Source of the DNA: Natrinema longum
Lineage (GTDB): Archaea; Halobacteriota; Halobacteria; Halobacteriales; Natrialbaceae
Assembly: GCF_017352095.1 (NCBI RefSeq)
Contig: NZ_CP071463.1
Span: 310,001-374,000, forward strand
Reading direction: 5' to 3'
Length of the DNA stretch: 64,000 nucleotides
Shown: positions 41,327-50,612 of the stretch, piece after piece
How the letters are laid out: each line of letters opens with the position of its first letter
Numbering within the stretch: the first letter of the stretch is position 1
Translations under genes and position numbers: made by a program
The notes under the pieces: generated by a model
The model's database searches: none
The model's input: the letters and a program-made list of their open reading frames with translations, nothing else
What the model was told of the DNA's origin: nothing

Positions 41327-42547
41327 CTATCGACCGACGAGATCGCTATCGGTGGGTCCCTGTCCGTCGAACTGCCGGACGAACTCGTCGAGCAGCGCCG
41401 GCTCCGACGCGCCCGGCAGTCGCTCGTTAGCAGTCGAACATGTCGCCTCCACGCCGAGTCGGTCGCAGACGAGATCCGCGGTCGCCTCGGCCATCCGGCG
41501 GTACGTCGTCAACTTGCCGCCGACGATGCTACAGCAGTTCTCGACGCCCTCGTCGGCGTGATCCAGCAGGTGAAACCCGCGGGAGATGCCGCGGCCACCG
41601 CGAGCGGCTTCGTCGGGTTCGTACAGCGGGCGGACGCCCCACCACGTCCGAACGCGATCGGCGTCGGCGACCGGCGGGAGCATCGCCGCGCATTCGGACG
41701 CCGTCTGCTCGACCTCCCAGTCGGCCCGCTCGTAGTCGTCGGGGTCGTCGACCGCCACGCTCGTCGTACCGAGAACGACCTCCCCGTCGTGTGGGACGAT
41801 GATATCCCCGTCCGCCGGCTCGCGACACCGGTTGAGTACCGGCTCGAGGTCGTCGTACGCGACCGAGACCATGACGCCGCGAGTCGGACGCATCTCGACG
41901 GAGACGCCGGCCAGGTCGGCGACGTGGCCGGCGTGGGGACCTGTCGCGTTCACGACGTAGCTCGGCCGGAGCGTCTCGTCGACCGCGCCGCCGAGCGTGA
42001 CGGTCGTTACTCGGCCGCCCTCGACGGTCATCGACGTGACCGGTGCGTGGGTGCGGATTCGTGCGCCATGCTCGCGAGCGTCGGCCGCGTTGGCGGCGAC
42101 CAGCCGGGACGGGACGACCACGCCGTCCGGAACCCACATCGCCCGTTCGACCTCGTCGGCGAGCTCCGGGACCGTCTCGCGGGCGGTCTCCCCGTCGACC
42201 ACTTCGGTCGGGATTCCGACGTCCGCACAGGCGTCGCGCTTCGCCTCGAAATACCCCGGATCGTCGTCGCCCAGTTGCACGAACAGGCCGCGGGTCTCCC
42301 GGATGCACGCGCCCGCGATTCGGCGCAGAGTTCGGTTCTCCTCGAGACACCCGCGAGCCTCGGGGCCGTCGACTTCGGCGTAGCGAGCCCCGCTGTGAAG
42401 CAGGCCGTGGGAGCGTCCCGACGTTCCCGAAGAGAGGCCATCCCGATCGACGAGCGTGACGTCGACGCCTCTGAGCGCGAGGTCCCTGGCGATTCCCGTC
42501 CCGGTAGCACCGCCGCCGATAACGAGGACGTCCGTTCGGCTATCCAT
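41327..42547 (-). CDS. FAD-dependent glycerol-3-phosphate dehydrogenase-like protein, short form
   Basis: This 406-residue flavoprotein has LVIGGGATGTGIARDLALRG at the N-terminus, SSGTSGRSHGLLHSGARY for the FAD pyrophosphate/flavin, and RGVMVSVAYDDLEP, TTSVAVDDPD and CCSIVGGKLTTYRRMAEATADL in the C-terminal half, all typical of GlpA/GlpD. Haloarchaeal GlpA normally has about 580 residues with a C-terminal Cys-rich BFD-type iron-sulfur domain; this protein stops before it. GlpB and GlpC genes are absent nearby. It may be a paralogue acting on another hydroxy-acid phosphate. Confidence 0.82.
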   Translation of the reverse strand: MDSRTDVLVIGGGATGTGIARDLALRGVDVTLVDRDGLSSGTSGRSHGLLHSGARYAEVDGPEARGCLEENRTLRRIAGACIRETRGLFVQLGDDDPGYFEAKRDACADVGIPTEVVDGETARETVPELADEVERAMWVPDGVVVPSRLVAANAADAREHGARIRTHAPVTSMTVEGGRVTTVTLGGAVDETLRPSYVVNATGPHAGHVADLAGVSVEMRPTRGVMVSVAYDDLEPVLNRCREPADGDIIVPHDGEVVLGTTSVAVDDPDDYERADWEVEQTASECAAMLPPVADADRVRTWWGVRPLYEPDEAARGGRGISRGFHLLDHADEGVENCCSIVGGKLTTYRRMAEATADLVCDRLGVEATCSTANERLPGASEPALLDEFVRQFDGQGPTDSDLVGR

Positions 42548-42693
42548 ACCCCAACTACGGACCCCAGACGGACGAACGTTTCACTGACTGGGTCGGTGAT
42601 CGGCTCGGACGGACAATCGACGGCGGAAGAGGGGCGGCGTCGAGGATCGGGATCGAATCGAGACGGATCGGTTCGGTCGTCGCGATCGCTGCG

Positions 42694-43119
42694 TTACGGA
42701 CTGTACTCGGGCGACTGTGCCTCGATCGTGTTAGCGACGTTCTCGAGTTCCTCGCCGATCGTCGCGACCAGGTCGTCCAGCGTCGCGATGCCCGCTAACT
42801 CGCCGTCGTCGTCGACGATGGGGAACCCGCGGACGTTGTTGTCGCGGATCGCCTCCGAGATCGCCAACGGGTCGTCGTCCTCGTGGACCGTCACTGGATC
42901 GTCCGTCATTACGTCTTCGACCGACGCCGAACCGACGTCGTCGTGCTCGTGGATCGCGAGGGCCGCATCGCGGTCGGTGAGCATTCCGATGGGTTCGTCG
43001 TCTTCGGTGACGACGACCGATCCGACGTTTTCTTCCTCGAGCGTGGCCGTGATCTCCTCGAGGTCGCTGTCCGGGCTCGTCGTGACGACGTTCTGTGGGC
43101 CGAGTTTGCCGAGTGACAT
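42694..43119 (-). CDS. CBS-pair domain protein
   Basis: The 141-residue protein consists of two CBS motifs: residues 1-60 (VVTTSPDSDLEEITATLEEENVGSVVVTEDDEPIGMLTDRDAALAI) and 65-125 (VEDVMTDDPVTVHEDDDPLAISEAIRDNNVRGFPIVDDDGELAGIATLDDLV), with the IGMLTDRD and IVDDDGELAGI turns that bind adenine nucleotides. CBS pairs sense AMP, ATP, SAM or c-di-AMP. Free-standing ones are common in haloarchaea, and the partner is not known. The ATG at 43119 is the only good start. Confidence 0.9.
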   Translation of the reverse strand: MSLGKLGPQNVVTTSPDSDLEEITATLEEENVGSVVVTEDDEPIGMLTDRDAALAIHEHDDVGSASVEDVMTDDPVTVHEDDDPLAISEAIRDNNVRGFPIVDDDGELAGIATLDDLVATIGEELENVANTIEAQSPEYSP

Positions 43120-43188
43120 GGGTCACTCGTACTCGGGCGAAGCGTAGTATCCAAACTGGAGCCTTCGCGTGACCGCAAGTCAGCGAAC

Positions 43189-43719
43189 CTACTGTTCCGC
43201 GGCGACGTTCTCGGCGAACTTCTCGCGGACTTTCTCGACTTTCGGGGCCGCGTGCATCGTACAGTAGGCGTCGTTGGGGTTCTTCTCGAAGTAGTCCTGA
43301 TGTTTCTCCTCCGCGCGATAGAAGGTTTCCAGCGGTTCCAGCTCGGTCACGACGTCGTCGTCGTACTCCGCGTCGAGGGCCTCGATGTACGCCTCGGCCT
43401 GCCCGTGTTGCTCGTCGTCGTGGGACAGGACGATAGACCGGTACTGCGTCCCGACGTCGGGTCCCTGTCTGTTCAACTGCGTCGGGTCGTGGGTGGCGAA
43501 AAACACCTCGAGCAGTTCGTCGTAGCCGATGACGTCGGGATCGTACTCGACCTGGACGACTTCCGCGTGGCCGGTGGATCCGGAACAGACCTCGCGGTAA
43601 GAGGGATCTTCGACGTGCCCGCCGGCGTAGCCGGACGTGACCGACGCCACGCCCTCAAGTTCTTTCATCGCCGCCTCGGTACACCAGAAACAACCGCCGC
43701 CGAACGTGGCTCGTTCCAT
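43189..43719 (-). CDS. msrA: Peptide-methionine (S)-S-oxide reductase
   Basis: The 176-residue enzyme repairs oxidised methionine. The active-site Cys is in TFGGGCFWCTEA near residue 10, followed by SGYAGGHVEDPSYREVCSGSTGHAEVVQVEYDP, which is the classic MsrA core, THDPTQLNRQGPDVGTQYRS near 85, and a C-terminal helix pair. The start at ATG 43719 is preferred because the frame upstream is out of family. Thioredoxin or a similar reductant regenerates it. Confidence 0.95.
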   Translation of the reverse strand: MERATFGGGCFWCTEAAMKELEGVASVTSGYAGGHVEDPSYREVCSGSTGHAEVVQVEYDPDVIGYDELLEVFFATHDPTQLNRQGPDVGTQYRSIVLSHDDEQHGQAEAYIEALDAEYDDDVVTELEPLETFYRAEEKHQDYFEKNPNDAYCTMHAAPKVEKVREKFAENVAAEQ

Positions 43720-43850
43720 AGCGGGGGATAGGGCGTGACCGAGGAAAGATGTGACGGGCGAACCGGTTCCATTGGCGGGACGGCCGGCCCCTGCCCTGGG
43801 ACGTGAAGCAGGTGCGAAAGGATATGGCGATCGCTCCCAAACGCGGGAAC

Positions 43851-44621
43851 ATGTCATGGGACACAGTCCGACTCGAGTGGGACGACACCGTCGCGACGCT
43901 GACCGTCGACCGACCCGACGCGCTCAACGCGTTGAACGTCGACACGCTCGAGGCGATGAGCGAAGCGATCGCGGAGGCCGCGGCCGAAGACGCGCGCGCA
44001 CTCGTCCTGACGGGGGCCGGCGACGCGTTCATCGCCGGGGCGGACATCAAATACATGCAGGACCTGTCGGCGGAAGCCGCACAGGAGTGGGGAGAGCTGG
44101 GCCACGAGGTGGCCGACGCCCTCGAGACGTTCCCCGCGCCGACGATCGCGGCGGTCAACGGCTACGCCTTCGGCGGCGGCTGCGAGATGGCATTGGCCTG
44201 TGACCTCCGCGTCGCAGCCGAGTCGGCGCTGATCGGCAACACCGAGATCGATCTGGGGATCATCCCCGGCTGGGGTGCCACCCAGCGGCTGCCACGGCTG
44301 GTCGGCGACGAGACCGCACGACGGATGATCTTCCTGGGCGAGCGCCTCGACGCGGATTCGGCCGCCGAGGCCGGCCTGTTCGGCGAGGTCGTTGCCGACG
44401 AGGACCTCGCGGACGTCGTCTCCGAGTTGGCCGACCGACTCGCGGCGAAACCGGCGTTCGCGATGTGGACCGCCAAGCAAGCGATCAATCAGGCTCAGGA
44501 GGGATCGCAGGGAAGCGGCCTGGCATACGAGAAACGCGCCTTCGCGAGCCTCTTCGGGACGCACGACCAGCGTGAAGGGATGGCAGCGTTCATCGAGGAT
44601 CGGGAGCCCGAGTTCGAGTAA
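43851..44621 (+). CDS. Enoyl-CoA hydratase/isomerase family protein
   Basis: The 256-residue crotonase-fold protein has DRPDALNALNVDTLEAM near residue 20, the oxyanion loop AGDAFIAGADIKYM near 65 and the catalytic segment AAVNGYAFGGGCEMALACDLRVAAESALIGNTEIDLGIIPGWG near 100-140, with Glu residues in GCE and GNTE at the two catalytic sites. That pairing is that of true enoyl-CoA hydratases. It acts in beta-oxidation or polyhydroxyalkanoate-related metabolism. The ATG at 43851 was chosen from context; upstream codons lack fit. Confidence 0.92.
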   Translation: MSWDTVRLEWDDTVATLTVDRPDALNALNVDTLEAMSEAIAEAAAEDARALVLTGAGDAFIAGADIKYMQDLSAEAAQEWGELGHEVADALETFPAPTIAAVNGYAFGGGCEMALACDLRVAAESALIGNTEIDLGIIPGWGATQRLPRLVGDETARRMIFLGERLDADSAAEAGLFGEVVADEDLADVVSELADRLAAKPAFAMWTAKQAINQAQEGSQGSGLAYEKRAFASLFGTHDQREGMAAFIEDREPEFE

Positions 44622-44651
44622 CGCGAGCACTGGCGCGCTCTCGGCCACCCG

Positions 44652-45317
44652 CTAGCGGTCCTCGACGCGCCACGTCAGCACCACGCCGTCGTCGATCCGG
44701 TCGACGGCCGCGAGCTCGAGCGTCGGGAACTCCGACACGAACCCCTCGCCGTCGGCGAGGGTCGGGGCGTCGCGACCGCCGATGATTTTCGGGCCGACGA
44801 ACAGCCGTAGCTCGTCGACCAGCCCGGCCTCGAACAGCGAGAAGATGAGCTCGCCGCCACCCTCGACCATGAGTTGCTCGAGGCCGTCCTCCTGCAGCGT
44901 CGCAAAGGCACGCAGGAGGTCGACGCGCTCCTCGCCCGCCGTAATCAACTCGGCGTGGTCGGCGAGGGCCATCCGTCGATCGACGGGTGCAGCCTCGCTC
45001 AGGCAGACGTACGTCGTCGCCTCGTCGTCGAGGACCGCCGCGTCCGTCGGGGTCCGTCCCCTCGAGTCGACGACGACGCGTGCGGGGTTGCCGGGGCGGC
45101 CGTCCTCCCGGCGTTGGCTCCGCAGGTCGTCGTCTTTGACCGTCAGATGGGGGTCGTCCGCGAGGACGGTCCCGACGCCGACGACGACGGCATCGCTCGC
45201 TGCCCGGAGGCGATCGACGCGCGCGAAGTCGTCCGCACCGCTGATCGCGAGTTGTTCCCGCCGGCGCGAGGAGAGTTTGCCGTCCGCGCTCGCGGCAGCG
45301 TTGACGATGACGTCCAT
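44652..45317 (-). CDS. arfC: 2,5-diamino-6-ribosylamino-pyrimidinone phosphate reductase
   Basis: The 221-residue reductase of archaeal riboflavin synthesis reduces the ribosyl side chain with NAD(P)H. The RibD C-terminal-like domain shows VIVNAAASADGKLSSRRREQL at the N-terminus, AVVVGVGTVLADDPHLTVK near 45-62, ARVVVDSRGRTP near 80, and LMVEGGGELIFSLFEAGLVDELRLFVGPKIIGG near 150-180. It lacks the deaminase half of bacterial RibD, as usual in archaea. The start at ATG 45317 was chosen; the frame continues upstream but without similarity. Confidence 0.92.
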   Translation of the reverse strand: MDVIVNAAASADGKLSSRRREQLAISGADDFARVDRLRAASDAVVVGVGTVLADDPHLTVKDDDLRSQRREDGRPGNPARVVVDSRGRTPTDAAVLDDEATTYVCLSEAAPVDRRMALADHAELITAGEERVDLLRAFATLQEDGLEQLMVEGGGELIFSLFEAGLVDELRLFVGPKIIGGRDAPTLADGEGFVSEFPTLELAAVDRIDDGVVLTWRVEDR

Positions 45318-45439
45318 ACCCGTGGTGGCGCGCCCACTCGTAAAGAAATGTCCGTCTCTCGTCGATCGGTTTCCTCCGCGGTGAGCGACGGACGCCGGTC
45401 TCAGCGGTACTATACGCGGGTATATAGCGATCAATTCGG

Positions 45440-45450
45440 AACATATAAAC
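45440..45450 (+). promoter_or_regulatory. TATA box of the phosphoesterase-ppk1 operon
   Basis: ACATATAAACG lies 41-51 nt before the GTG at 45491. A second TATA-like TATATAG is at 45421. Either gives a short 5' leader of about 15-30 nt. Confidence 0.55.
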
Positions 45451-45490
45451 GACTTATCCGGTCTCGGCCGACGGGTCGAACGGACACGAC

Positions 45491-46183
45491 GTGACGACAA
45501 CCAACTCCGCGTTCGACGACTCAGTATCGTTCGATCACCGGCACATCGACCTCGAGACCCGGGACGACGTCTACGTCATCGGTGACGTCCACGGCTGCCT
45601 CGACTCGCTCGAGGCGTTGCTGGACACGTTGGAAGTAGGCGCGAACGATCTCGCCGTGTTCGTCGGTGATCTGGTCCGAAAGGGACCGGAGAGCAAGGCC
45701 GTCCTCGATCGCGTCAGGCGGTCCTCGCAGCTGGTCTCGGTTCGGGGAAACAACGAGCAAAAGCTCCTCGAGGGGGAGGCCTCGCTGCCGGATCTCGACG
45801 TGGTCGATTACCAGTATCTGGAGTCGTTGCCGGCGGCGATCTCGTGGGACGGCGGACTCGTCGTCCACGGCGGGCTCGATCCGAGCCGTCCGCTGTCGGC
45901 CCACTCGGACGAGGACGTGTTGACGCTGCGGTCGCCGGACGGCGACGGCTACGACGGGCCGTTCTGGTTCGAGAGCTACGAGGGGCCGCCGCGGGTCTTC
46001 TTCGGCCATACCGTTCTCGCGGATCCGATCGAACGGGAGTGGGCAGTGGGGCTGGATACCGGCTGTGTCTACGGTGGGCGGCTGACTGCCTACGACGTTC
46101 GCCGCGGAGAAGTCGTCAGCGTGGCTGGGACGAGCCACGTCGAGCGGTCGTCAGAGAAGATCGTCACGACCGATAGCGAGTGA
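45491..46183 (+). CDS. Metallophosphoesterase (Ser/Thr phosphatase/ApaH-like)
   Basis: The 230-residue PPP-family enzyme has the five metal motifs: VYVIGDVHGCLDSL (GDxHG), LAVFVGDLVRKGPESKAV (GDxVxRG), VSVRGNNEQKLL (GNHE-like, with Asn-Asn-Glu), LVVHGGLDPSRPL and RVFFGHTVLADPIEREWAVGLDTGCVYGG. It ends 18 nt before ppk1, so the two form an operon. In yeast the PPP-family enzyme Ppn2 is a polyphosphatase; a polyphosphate-hydrolysing role for this enzyme is attractive but inferred. The start codon is GTG. Confidence 0.87.
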   Translation: MTTTNSAFDDSVSFDHRHIDLETRDDVYVIGDVHGCLDSLEALLDTLEVGANDLAVFVGDLVRKGPESKAVLDRVRRSSQLVSVRGNNEQKLLEGEASLPDLDVVDYQYLESLPAAISWDGGLVVHGGLDPSRPLSAHSDEDVLTLRSPDGDGYDGPFWFESYEGPPRVFFGHTVLADPIEREWAVGLDTGCVYGGRLTAYDVRRGEVVSVAGTSHVERSSEKIVTTDSE

Positions 46184-46201
46184 GATGCGGGGGATTTCGG
46201 G

Positions 46202-48643
46202 ATGAGCGATCGAGACACGACGGAGAACGACGAACGAGACACGACGAACGAACGGCCGCCCGACGAGACGGTGACCACCGATTCGGCGTTCGCGTTTCGA
46301 TCGCTGCTCGAGGCGAACGACGCGGACGCAGTCTCCGAACGGAGCGCTCGGAACACAGGGAGTGACGAGCCCGACAGGGCCACCGATTCGGACGGGACAG
46401 ACGAGCAGCCAAACGACGAGACATCGACCTCGAACGACGTCACTCGGGCAACGGAAACCGTAGCGCTCGATCGCGCCGACACGACCGCCGAAACGGACTC
46501 GGCAACGGATCCAGACCGAGACGCGTTACCGGTCCCCGCGTCCGTGGACGACCGGGCGACACACTCGAGCGTCGATCTCTCGGATCCGTCCTACTATCTG
46601 AACCGCGAGCTCAGCGAACTCGCCTTCCAGCGTCGCGTCCTCCACGAGGTCCTCGATGCGGACAATCCGCTGTTGGAGCGTGTGAAGTTCCTCGCGATCG
46701 TCACGAAGAACCTCGACGAGTTCTTCCGGAAGCGCATCGGCGGACTGAAAGAACAGATCGCGGCCGGCGTCACGGAGGAGACGCCGGACGGACGAACGCC
46801 CGACGAGCAGTGGGCGGCCGCCCTCGAGGAGGCCCGGCCGCTGTTCGAACGCCAGACCGCGTGTTACCGCGAGGAGATCCGCCCGGCGCTGGCCGACGAG
46901 GGAATTCGGATCCTCGACTACGACGACTTCGCGGTCGACGAACGCCAGCAGTTGCGCGAGTATTTCGAGAGTTCCGTCCTGCCGACCCTGACTCCGCTGA
47001 CGTTCGATCCGGCCCATCCGTTTCCGTTTATCTCGAACCAGAGCCTCTCACTCGCCGTGTTGACGCGGGAACGGCCCGGCGACGAGTTGACCTTCTCCCG
47101 GGTGAAAATCCCGCGGAATCAGCTCCGATTCGTCCAGGTCGGCGACGACACGCGGTACGTCCTTCTGGAGGACATCGTCCGGGCGAACCTCGATCTGCTC
47201 TTCCCCGACGTCGAGGTCGTCGACACCGCTCTCTTCCGAGTGACGCGCAACGCGGAGGTCAGACGCGACGAGGAGGTCGCCGAGGACCTGATCGAGATGA
47301 TCGAGGAGGTCATCGAGGAACGGCGCTTCGCCACCGCCGTCCGGCTCGAGATCGAGCGCGACGCGCCCGAAACGATCCGCGACATCCTCACGCGCGAACT
47401 CGATCTCGATGCGCGGGAGGTGTTTCACCTCGACGGCCCGCTGGATTACCGCGACTTCGCCGACCTGACCGACCTCGAGCGCCCCGACCTGAAACTCACC
47501 GAGTGGTCGCCACAGCCCCATCCGCGACTGGGTCGATCCGAGGACGCGACGAACGTCTTCGACGCGATCGGCGACGGCGACGTGCTCGTTCACCACCCCT
47601 ATCACTCCTTCGAGGGGACCGTCCAACGATTCCTCGAGACGGCGGCCAACGACCCCGACGTGCTCGCGATCAAGGCCGCGATCTACCGAACGGCGAGCGA
47701 TTCACAGATCATCGAGAGTCTGATCGAGGCCGCCCGCAACGGCAAGCAGGTCGCCGTCATGGTCGAACTCAAGGCTCGCTTCGACGAAGAGAACAACCTC
47801 GAGTGGGCGAAGAAACTCGAGGAAGAAGGGATCCACGTCGCCTACGGGACGATCGGCTACAAGACGCACACGAAAACCTCGCTGGTCGTCCGCGAGGAGG
47901 ACGACGGCGTTCGGCTCTATTCCCACGTCGGAACCGGCAACTACCATTCCGAGACCGCCAAACGGTACGAGGATCTGGGACTGTTGACGGCCGATCGTGA
48001 TATCGGGCAGGACCTCGTCAGACTGTTCAACTACTTCACCGGCCACTCGATGCATCGAGACTACCGAGAACTCCTCATCGCGCCGGGGAACATGCGAGAT
48101 CGCTTCGTCGACCTCATCCGAGCCGAAACCGAACACGCACGCGACGGCGAGGACGCACACATCGTCGCCAAGATGAATCGGTTAGAGGACCCGGAAATCG
48201 TCCGGGAACTCTACGAGGCGTCGATGGCCGGCGTCGACATCGACCTGATCGTCCGGGACATCTGCCGCCTCCGTCCCGGACTCGAGGGGGTCAGCGACAC
48301 GATCGATGTCTACAGCGTCGTCGGTCGCTTCCTCGAGCATTCGCGTATCTTTCACTTCCACGCGGGCGGCGACGAGCGCTACTACATCGGCTCTGCCGAC
48401 TGGATGACCCGCAACCTCGATAACCGGGTTGAGGCGATCGCACCGATCGAGGATTCCCGGCTCCAGCGTCGACTCGACGGCATCCTCGAGACGCTGCTCT
48501 CGGACGATCAGAACAGGTGGGTGATGCGATCGGATGGGACCTACGATCGGTGTCAGCCCGCGGACGATGGCTCCACCACGAACGTCCACGAGACGTGTAT
48601 GCGATCCGCAGTAGACGATGCGCAACGGGACACCCGACAGTAG
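46202..48643 (+). CDS. ppk1: Polyphosphate kinase 1
   Basis: This 813-residue enzyme polymerises the gamma-phosphate of ATP into inorganic polyphosphate. An acidic low-complexity N-terminal extension of about 123 residues, rich in D, E, T and R, is absent from bacterial PPK1. Then comes SYYLNRELSELAFQRRVL, NLDEFFRKRIGG, TPLTFDPAHPFPFISNQSLSL, and the catalytic phospho-histidine region with KTHTKTSLVVREEDDG and RLYSHVGTGNYHSETAKRY (about residue 575), followed by the second PLD-like domain. The extension may be a haloadaptation or a localisation signal. It follows a phosphoesterase gene. Confidence 0.93.
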   Translation: MSDRDTTENDERDTTNERPPDETVTTDSAFAFRSLLEANDADAVSERSARNTGSDEPDRATDSDGTDEQPNDETSTSNDVTRATETVALDRADTTAETDSATDPDRDALPVPASVDDRATHSSVDLSDPSYYLNRELSELAFQRRVLHEVLDADNPLLERVKFLAIVTKNLDEFFRKRIGGLKEQIAAGVTEETPDGRTPDEQWAAALEEARPLFERQTACYREEIRPALADEGIRILDYDDFAVDERQQLREYFESSVLPTLTPLTFDPAHPFPFISNQSLSLAVLTRERPGDELTFSRVKIPRNQLRFVQVGDDTRYVLLEDIVRANLDLLFPDVEVVDTALFRVTRNAEVRRDEEVAEDLIEMIEEVIEERRFATAVRLEIERDAPETIRDILTRELDLDAREVFHLDGPLDYRDFADLTDLERPDLKLTEWSPQPHPRLGRSEDATNVFDAIGDGDVLVHHPYHSFEGTVQRFLETAANDPDVLAIKAAIYRTASDSQIIESLIEAARNGKQVAVMVELKARFDEENNLEWAKKLEEEGIHVAYGTIGYKTHTKTSLVVREEDDGVRLYSHVGTGNYHSETAKRYEDLGLLTADRDIGQDLVRLFNYFTGHSMHRDYRELLIAPGNMRDRFVDLIRAETEHARDGEDAHIVAKMNRLEDPEIVRELYEASMAGVDIDLIVRDICRLRPGLEGVSDTIDVYSVVGRFLEHSRIFHFHAGGDERYYIGSADWMTRNLDNRVEAIAPIEDSRLQRRLDGILETLLSDDQNRWVMRSDGTYDRCQPADDGSTTNVHETCMRSAVDDAQRDTRQ

Positions 48644-48865
48644 CGGGTGCACTCGCGAAACGGGGCCTGCTTGGGTCGTCCCCTCCCGGCCTGTCGACTG
48701 CCCAGCCAGGGGACGGGGACTGTACTCTCGACGAACGGAACACCGGTTGCATCCGCGATGACACCGATACGGAGCCGAGATAATTCGTATGGATCGCTCA
48801 ATATCACAATTACCAGTCGCTTTGTACGTGTCGTGAATTCCCATCCCTACGGACCTCACAGACCC

Positions 48866-49093
48866 ATGAACGGATCCACCGGCGGTTACGGCGATCGATC
48901 ACCCCGACAGCGATTAGCCACAGCAGCGCGGTACGCGACGGACGAGTCCGACCTCGAGTCGATCGTCGTCCGGTACGAGCACCGGCCCGATCGATGGACG
49001 ATCTCGCCGCGTGAGTGCCCCGAGGCGAAGCGAGTGACGACCTGGCTGTCAGCGGATGCAGCGGCTGTCGTCGACCTCGAAGAGTGCCGGTAA
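48866..49093 (+). CDS. Small haloarchaeal protein, DUF7511-like
   Basis: The 75-residue protein has ESIVVRYEHRPDRWTISPRECP, then KRVTTWLSADAAAVVDLEECR, a pattern of strand-turn-strand that I associate with DUF7511, a haloarchaeal family of unknown function. It is weakly basic at the start, then balanced. The ATG at 48866 lies about 220 nt after the ppk1 stop and is preferred over upstream codons without similarity. No partner is known. Confidence 0.68.
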   Translation: MNGSTGGYGDRSPRQRLATAARYATDESDLESIVVRYEHRPDRWTISPRECPEAKRVTTWLSADAAAVVDLEECR

Positions 49094-49290
49094 CGTGGCG
49101 TCTCGAGTGTGTCTGGGCCGTCCGATTCGGTGGTCACTCGATTGATCCCGTTCCAGTACTAGAGATAAATAGTACTATATATGTTTCCTGATGTCGCAGT
49201 ACGTATACCAACCGATAGTTAGTGAAATACCTCTTTCACGGCCATTCCGCCCTCAAATCGGGACTCTGAACAACTCTATAGACTAGTGGA

Positions 49291-49299
49291 TTTATATTG
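49291..49299 (+). promoter_or_regulatory. TATA box of the PhoU gene
   Basis: TTTATATTG lies 22-30 nt before the ATG at 49321, giving a leaderless mRNA. The 180 nt upstream is AT-rich with another TATA-like stretch (ACTATATATG near 49175). Confidence 0.6.
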
Positions 49300-49320
49300 T
49301 ATTAGTTGGAAAGCCATCCT

Positions 49321-50316
49321 ATGGAGACGCGAAAGGTTCAGGTCACGGGTGGATCGACGTTCACCGTCTCGTTGCCGAAGACCTGGGCGACCGACAACGA
49401 TGTCAGCAGCGGAACCACAGTCGAATTTTATCCCGAAGGGGACGAACTCCTCCTGACGCCCGAACGCGAGAACCGTCGCCAGGAAGGGACACTGGACGTC
49501 TCCGGACTCGAGGACGAAGAACTGATGCGGGCAGTGATGACGATGTACGTCAGCGGCTTCGACGTCATTTCCCTCGAGGCCGGCCGGATTACGACCGACC
49601 AGCGGAGCGCGATCCGCGACGCGACCCAGCGGCTCGTCGGCGTCGAAGTGCTCGAAGAGACCGCGGACAGCGTGGTCATTCAGGATTTACTCGACTCGTC
49701 GGAGCTGTCGATCGTCAACGCCGTCACGCGGATGCGCCTGATCGCCCAATCGATGCTCGAGGACGCGGTCACCGCGCTGATCGAGAACGACGACGCGATC
49801 GCCGAGGACGTGATCGAGCGCGACGACGACGTCGACCGGCTCTGGCTCGTCGTCTCGCGGATCTTCCGTGCGACGCTGCGCTCGCCACGCGCCGTCGAGG
49901 AACTCGGCGTCTCCCGCGAGGACTGCTTCGACTACCACTCCAGTGCCCGCCAACTCGAGCGGATCGCCGACCACGCGGTCAAGATCAGCGACATCGCGCT
50001 CAAGCTCGAGGACCTCCCTACCGACGTGGCCGATGCCATCCACGGACTCCACGCCGAAGCCGCGACGGTCTTCGAGGGATCGATGGACGCGCTGTTCGCC
50101 GAGGAAGCCACGGACGCCACCCGTCTCGGCCACGAGGCACTCGCCGGCGTCGTCGACATCGACGAACACACCCGGCGGATCGACGATATGCTCCGCGACC
50201 TCGAGCCCGCCCAGGCCCAGTCGCTCGGACTGATCGTCGACTCGCTGTCCAGAAGCGCCGACTACGGTGGCAACATCGCCGAGACGGCCCTCCAGAAGGC
50301 GGCACCGCGTCCCTGA
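49321..50316 (+). CDS. PhoU domain protein with AbrB-like N-terminus
   Basis: The 331-residue protein starts with an AbrB/SpoVT-like swapped-hairpin DNA-binding domain (METRKVQVTGGSTFTVSLPK, about 1-45) and is followed by two PhoU helical repeats (about 120-210, 215-325), with metal-cluster residues in ERDDDVDRLWLVV and SARQLERIADHAVKISD and again DIDEHTRRIDDML and DSLSRSADYGGNIAE. This fusion is common in archaea and probably regulates phosphate genes directly. The linked PiT, ppk1 and phosphoesterase genes support that. Confidence 0.9.
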   Translation: METRKVQVTGGSTFTVSLPKTWATDNDVSSGTTVEFYPEGDELLLTPERENRRQEGTLDVSGLEDEELMRAVMTMYVSGFDVISLEAGRITTDQRSAIRDATQRLVGVEVLEETADSVVIQDLLDSSELSIVNAVTRMRLIAQSMLEDAVTALIENDDAIAEDVIERDDDVDRLWLVVSRIFRATLRSPRAVEELGVSREDCFDYHSSARQLERIADHAVKISDIALKLEDLPTDVADAIHGLHAEAATVFEGSMDALFAEEATDATRLGHEALAGVVDIDEHTRRIDDMLRDLEPAQAQSLGLIVDSLSRSADYGGNIAETALQKAAPRP

Positions 50317-50612
50317 ACGGCACCGGATCCGAAATCGACGGCTTCACGGCTCGTTTGTCGTTCGATCAGTCCTCGAGGAGCGCCGTGGCTGCGTTACCCG
50401 TTCGGAACGAAGGACAGCGGCATGGCGGACCGCGTTTTGAGACGGTCTGTGATGGTGAACTCGAGCGGCTGGCGGACCCGATCACGCCCGTCTGGAACCC
50501 CGCTATCGGGGACGTGTGACGCGACGTGACGAGCGGCCCGTGGCGCTTGGGGACAGTACTCGCTACCGGACGAGGCTGTCACGAGTCGCGATACCTCGAA
50601 AATCAGTCCGCG
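50317..50612. other. Convergent gap holding TGAGACGG repeat copy E
   Basis: The gap between the PhoU and S8e genes contains TGAGACGGTCTGTGAT at 50438-50453, matching TGAGACGGTCTGTTAT of copy D at 15 of 16 positions. Unlike the other copies it does not begin at a stop codon. It is probably a degraded copy. Confidence 0.5.
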
